From the NCBI GenBank assembly GCA_946478845.1, contig CAMLDI010000027.1, positions 1-38,332 of the forward strand: DNA of 38,332 bases. Direction: 5' to 3'. Both the position numbers and the translations under genes were made by a program. Positions 36,708 to 38,332 of this stretch are shown here, piece after piece. Below the pieces are notes generated by a model. It had not been told where the DNA came from. It made no database searches and saw nothing but the letters and a program-made list of their open reading frames with translations. Position 1 is the first letter of the stretch, and each line of letters begins with the position of its first letter. Origin of the DNA: an uncultured Paenibacillaceae bacterium (GTDB lineage Bacteria; Bacillota; Bacilli; Aneurinibacillales; Aneurinibacillaceae).

Positions 36708-37883
36708 TTAACATTCAGGAAGAATCCAATTGCATATAGAGACAATTTTTTCATTTTCATAGTATACCCGGGTAATTCTTTTACTTACCATACAGGTTAC
36801 TTCATAGTTAATTGTATTCAACCAGTATGCCATTTCATCAACAGTAATTTCAGCTTCCCCTTGTCTTCCAATTAAAACAACTTCATCACCAGGTTGTACA
36901 TCTTCCAGATCTGTTGCATCAACCATAAACTGATCCATACAAACCCTGCCTACAATAGGGACACGTTGCCCTTTAATCAGAACATATCCTTTATTAGAAA
37001 GAAGACGATTATATCCGTCTGCATATCCAATTGGAACCGTTGCAATTATAGATTCCTTCTTCGTGCTAAACGTAGCTCCATAACTAATTTTCGTGTCCCC
37101 AGGCACATGCTTTACATGAGACAAACGAGCTTTCCATTGAAATGCAGGATATAGTTCGATTCCTGTTTCCTTCATATACTCAGAAGGGTATTGTCCATAA
37201 AGGCTAATTCCAAGACGAATCATATGCTGGCTTTTTTCCGGATAGAACATGGCAGCAGCACTATTGCTGCTATGGATAATTGGAATATGAATACCGTTTT
37301 TCTTTATAAATTCTAGAAAACCATGTAATTTTTTCTGTTGATACTCAAAATAATCCCCGTTTTCTTCATCTGCTGTAGAAAAATGTGTAAATAATCCTTC
37401 TACTTCAATCAAAGGATGGGACATGGCCCTGGTTAAAACCCGATCCAATTCATCAACACTTTGAATTCCAATTCGCCCCATACCAGTATCTAATTTTATG
37501 TGAATGATTGCTTTTTCATTTAATGTTTCAGCTGTTTGAATAATTGCTTCCAGTATATCTTCTCGATAAGCAGTTAACGTGATGTGATTTTTTACAGCCA
37601 GAGCAAGACCCCGAGCAGGAATAGCGCTTAAAATCAAAATTGGGGCTGTAACCCCCTTTTGGCGAAGCTCCAGGGCTTCTTCTAAAAAAGCTACTCCAAG
37701 GTAAGATACCCCTTCTTTTAACGCCTTCATTGCTACTTGATAAGCACCGTGGCCATACCCATCAGCCTTTACAACAGCCATAATTTTTGTTTCTACCGGC
37801 AATAGTCGGCGGAAGGTTTGAACATTTTTCCCAATGGCATCAAGATCTATTTCAGCCCATGCGTCCCGGTAAAAAGTATCCAA
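36708..37883 (-). CDS. alr: Alanine racemase
   Basis: PLP enzyme supplying D-alanine for peptidoglycan and teichoic acids. It has 391 residues. Lys39 in AVVKADGYGHG is the PLP lysine and Tyr268 in KISYGATFS the second catalytic base. PLP-site segments such as HSSNSAA and RLGISLYG are intact. The start codon is TTG behind AAGGTG within AGGGAGAAGGTGAAG. It lies upstream of mazEF, as in B. subtilis alr-ndoAI-ndoA. No hairpin terminator is seen after it, so read-through into mazE is possible. Confidence 0.97.
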   Translation of the reverse strand: MDTFYRDAWAEIDLDAIGKNVQTFRRLLPVETKIMAVVKADGYGHGAYQVAMKALKEGVSYLGVAFLEEALELRQKGVTAPILILSAIPARGLALAVKNHITLTAYREDILEAIIQTAETLNEKAIIHIKLDTGMGRIGIQSVDELDRVLTRAMSHPLIEVEGLFTHFSTADEENGDYFEYQQKKLHGFLEFIKKNGIHIPIIHSSNSAAAMFYPEKSQHMIRLGISLYGQYPSEYMKETGIELYPAFQWKARLSHVKHVPGDTKISYGATFSTKKESIIATVPIGYADGYNRLLSNKGYVLIKGQRVPIVGRVCMDQFMVDATDLEDVQPGDEVVLIGRQGEAEITVDEMAYWLNTINYEVTCMVSKRITRVYYENEKIVSICNWILPEC

Positions 37884-37967
37884 GACACTTCACCTTCTCC
37901 CTTAATCAATCCTAATTCATAATGAGTGATGTTGTGATCAGATAAATATTTTCATCTACAAAAGCTC

Positions 37968-37986
37968 GGCGCTAGCCAAGTTTTCT
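37968..37986 (+). repeat. Dispersed 19-bp repeat, copy 2
   Basis: GGCGCTAGCCAAGTTTTCT here is identical to the minus strand at 16212-16230 (end of the second pur leader hairpin). Flanking bases partly match too (AAGCTC versus AAGGCTT). The matching left arm of the pur hairpin is absent here. Confidence 0.6.
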
Positions 37987-38003
37987 TTAAAATAAAAGAA
38001 ATG

Positions 38004-38027
38004 GTGGTACCAATGGTATCACTTTTT
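38004..38027 (+). terminator. Terminator-like hairpin in the alr upstream region
   Basis: GTGGTACC pairs with GGTATCAC (one G-T pair) around AAT and is followed by TTTTT on the plus strand. No plus-strand gene precedes it. The 37884-38278 gap otherwise shows only the repeat at 37968 and the tRNA terminator at 38099. Confidence 0.5.
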
Positions 38028-38098
38028 CAAAATAAGACCAGAAAGTCGATTGTTGAGATGATTGATAGCATCTTTTTATAGAATATTCATCTAATAAG

Positions 38099-38122
38099 CA
38101 AAAAAGCAGCCTTTAAGGCTGC
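38099..38122 (-). terminator. Terminator downstream of the tRNA-Gly transcript
   Basis: On the minus strand GCAGCC pairs with GGCTGC around a 5-nt loop and is followed by TTTTTTG. It lies about 155 nt beyond the 3' end of the tRNA, on the same strand. Confidence 0.8.
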
Positions 38123-38278
38123 ATTATTATCATTTCAAAAATTAAATTTGTAAATCCTCCTGTTATATAAGCACATTCTTATAACGTGGTTGGAATGATT
38201 TAGATAGAGCACCTTATCAGGTACTGCCCATATCAATTTAACATTAAAGAATATTCGACGTTGTTAAAATGAATCAGA

Positions 38279-38332
38279 TGGAGCGGGTGATGGGAATCGA
38301 ACCCACGTATTCAGCTTGGAAGGCTGATGTTC
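38279..38332 (-). tRNA. tRNA-Gly (anticodon TCC), 3' part
   Basis: The minus strand shows an anticodon arm TCAGC-CTTCCAA-GCTGA (anticodon TCC, plus-strand 38318-38320), a T-arm with GGTTCGATTCC, the acceptor arm CACCCGC, discriminator T and an encoded CCA. The 5' half lies beyond the right edge. Confidence 0.95.

Noticed and set aside
38004..38027. T-box leader upstream of alr suggested by GGTACC
   Set aside because: The T-box consensus and specifier stem are not present. The T-run is on the wrong strand for alr.

Overview
The window is chromosomal core DNA from a moderately AT-rich, endospore-forming member of the Bacillales (Firmicutes). The evidence is the Bacillus subtilis-type pur operon order (purEKBCSQLFMNHD), a CIRCE-controlled groESL, an ndoAI-ndoA (mazEF) pair behind alr, a thiL-tsaE-tsaB-rimI-tsaD cluster, the sporulation gene cmpA, and several tiny YjcZ-type sporulation ORFs. 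Gene content follows, in compressed form, the alr to pur segment of the B. subtilis chromosome. I cannot name the genus. I see no insertion sequence, prophage or CRISPR array. Nearly all genes are on the minus strand; the plus strand carries only a DUF2892-like gene, a 42-codon ORF, an ABC-F gene and a two-gene island ending in cmpA.

Layout from the left. Positions 1-2690 hold a branched-chain amino-acid ABC transporter (livM, cut by the window edge, then livH and livK), with a terminator-like hairpin between livK and livH. Positions 2877-3397 hold two small plus-strand membrane-protein genes. Positions 3398-16176 are the complete 12-gene purine operon making IMP from PRPP. The genes overlap or nearly touch. 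The operon is preceded by a sigma-A promoter, a paired PurBox operator for PurR, and a ~185-nt leader with two very strong hairpins but no purine riboswitch that I can recognise. Positions 16548-17185 hold three paralogous mini-genes for 27-31 aa hydrophobic sporulation-type peptides, two of them behind near-identical 126-bp upstream modules. guaA (IMP to GMP branch) follows at 17435-18976, then a pair of small membrane proteins (an MltG/YceG-like fragment-sized protein and a DUF6115/SwrB-like protein).

Positions 20153-22219 are groES-groEL with a perfect CIRCE. Next come tatC (no adjacent tatA), a MogA/MoaB-type molybdopterin gene, 5-formyl-THF cyclo-ligase, an ABC-F ATPase on the plus strand, and a 704-aa phosphatase-like membrane protein whose 3' end overlaps the ABC-F gene tail to tail. 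Between that protein and tsaD lies a dense cluster of DnaA boxes (28439-28536), which is the most interesting non-coding signal here. Positions 28599-32824 hold the tRNA t6A genes (tsaD, tsaB, tsaE) with rimI, thiL and a SprT-like metalloprotease. The plus-strand pair 32929-33454 ends with cmpA, whose ribosome-binding site lies inside a perfect inverted repeat. Then come tex, mazF, mazE and alr, and finally the 3' part of a tRNA-Gly(TCC) gene running off the right edge.

Many starts were moved downstream of the longest reading frame because a good Shine-Dalgarno sequence lies inside it (purD, purL, purE, mog, the 19.9-kb gene, the 704-aa gene, thiL, sprT, tex). All functions are family-level calls made by reading motifs; no database search was run.
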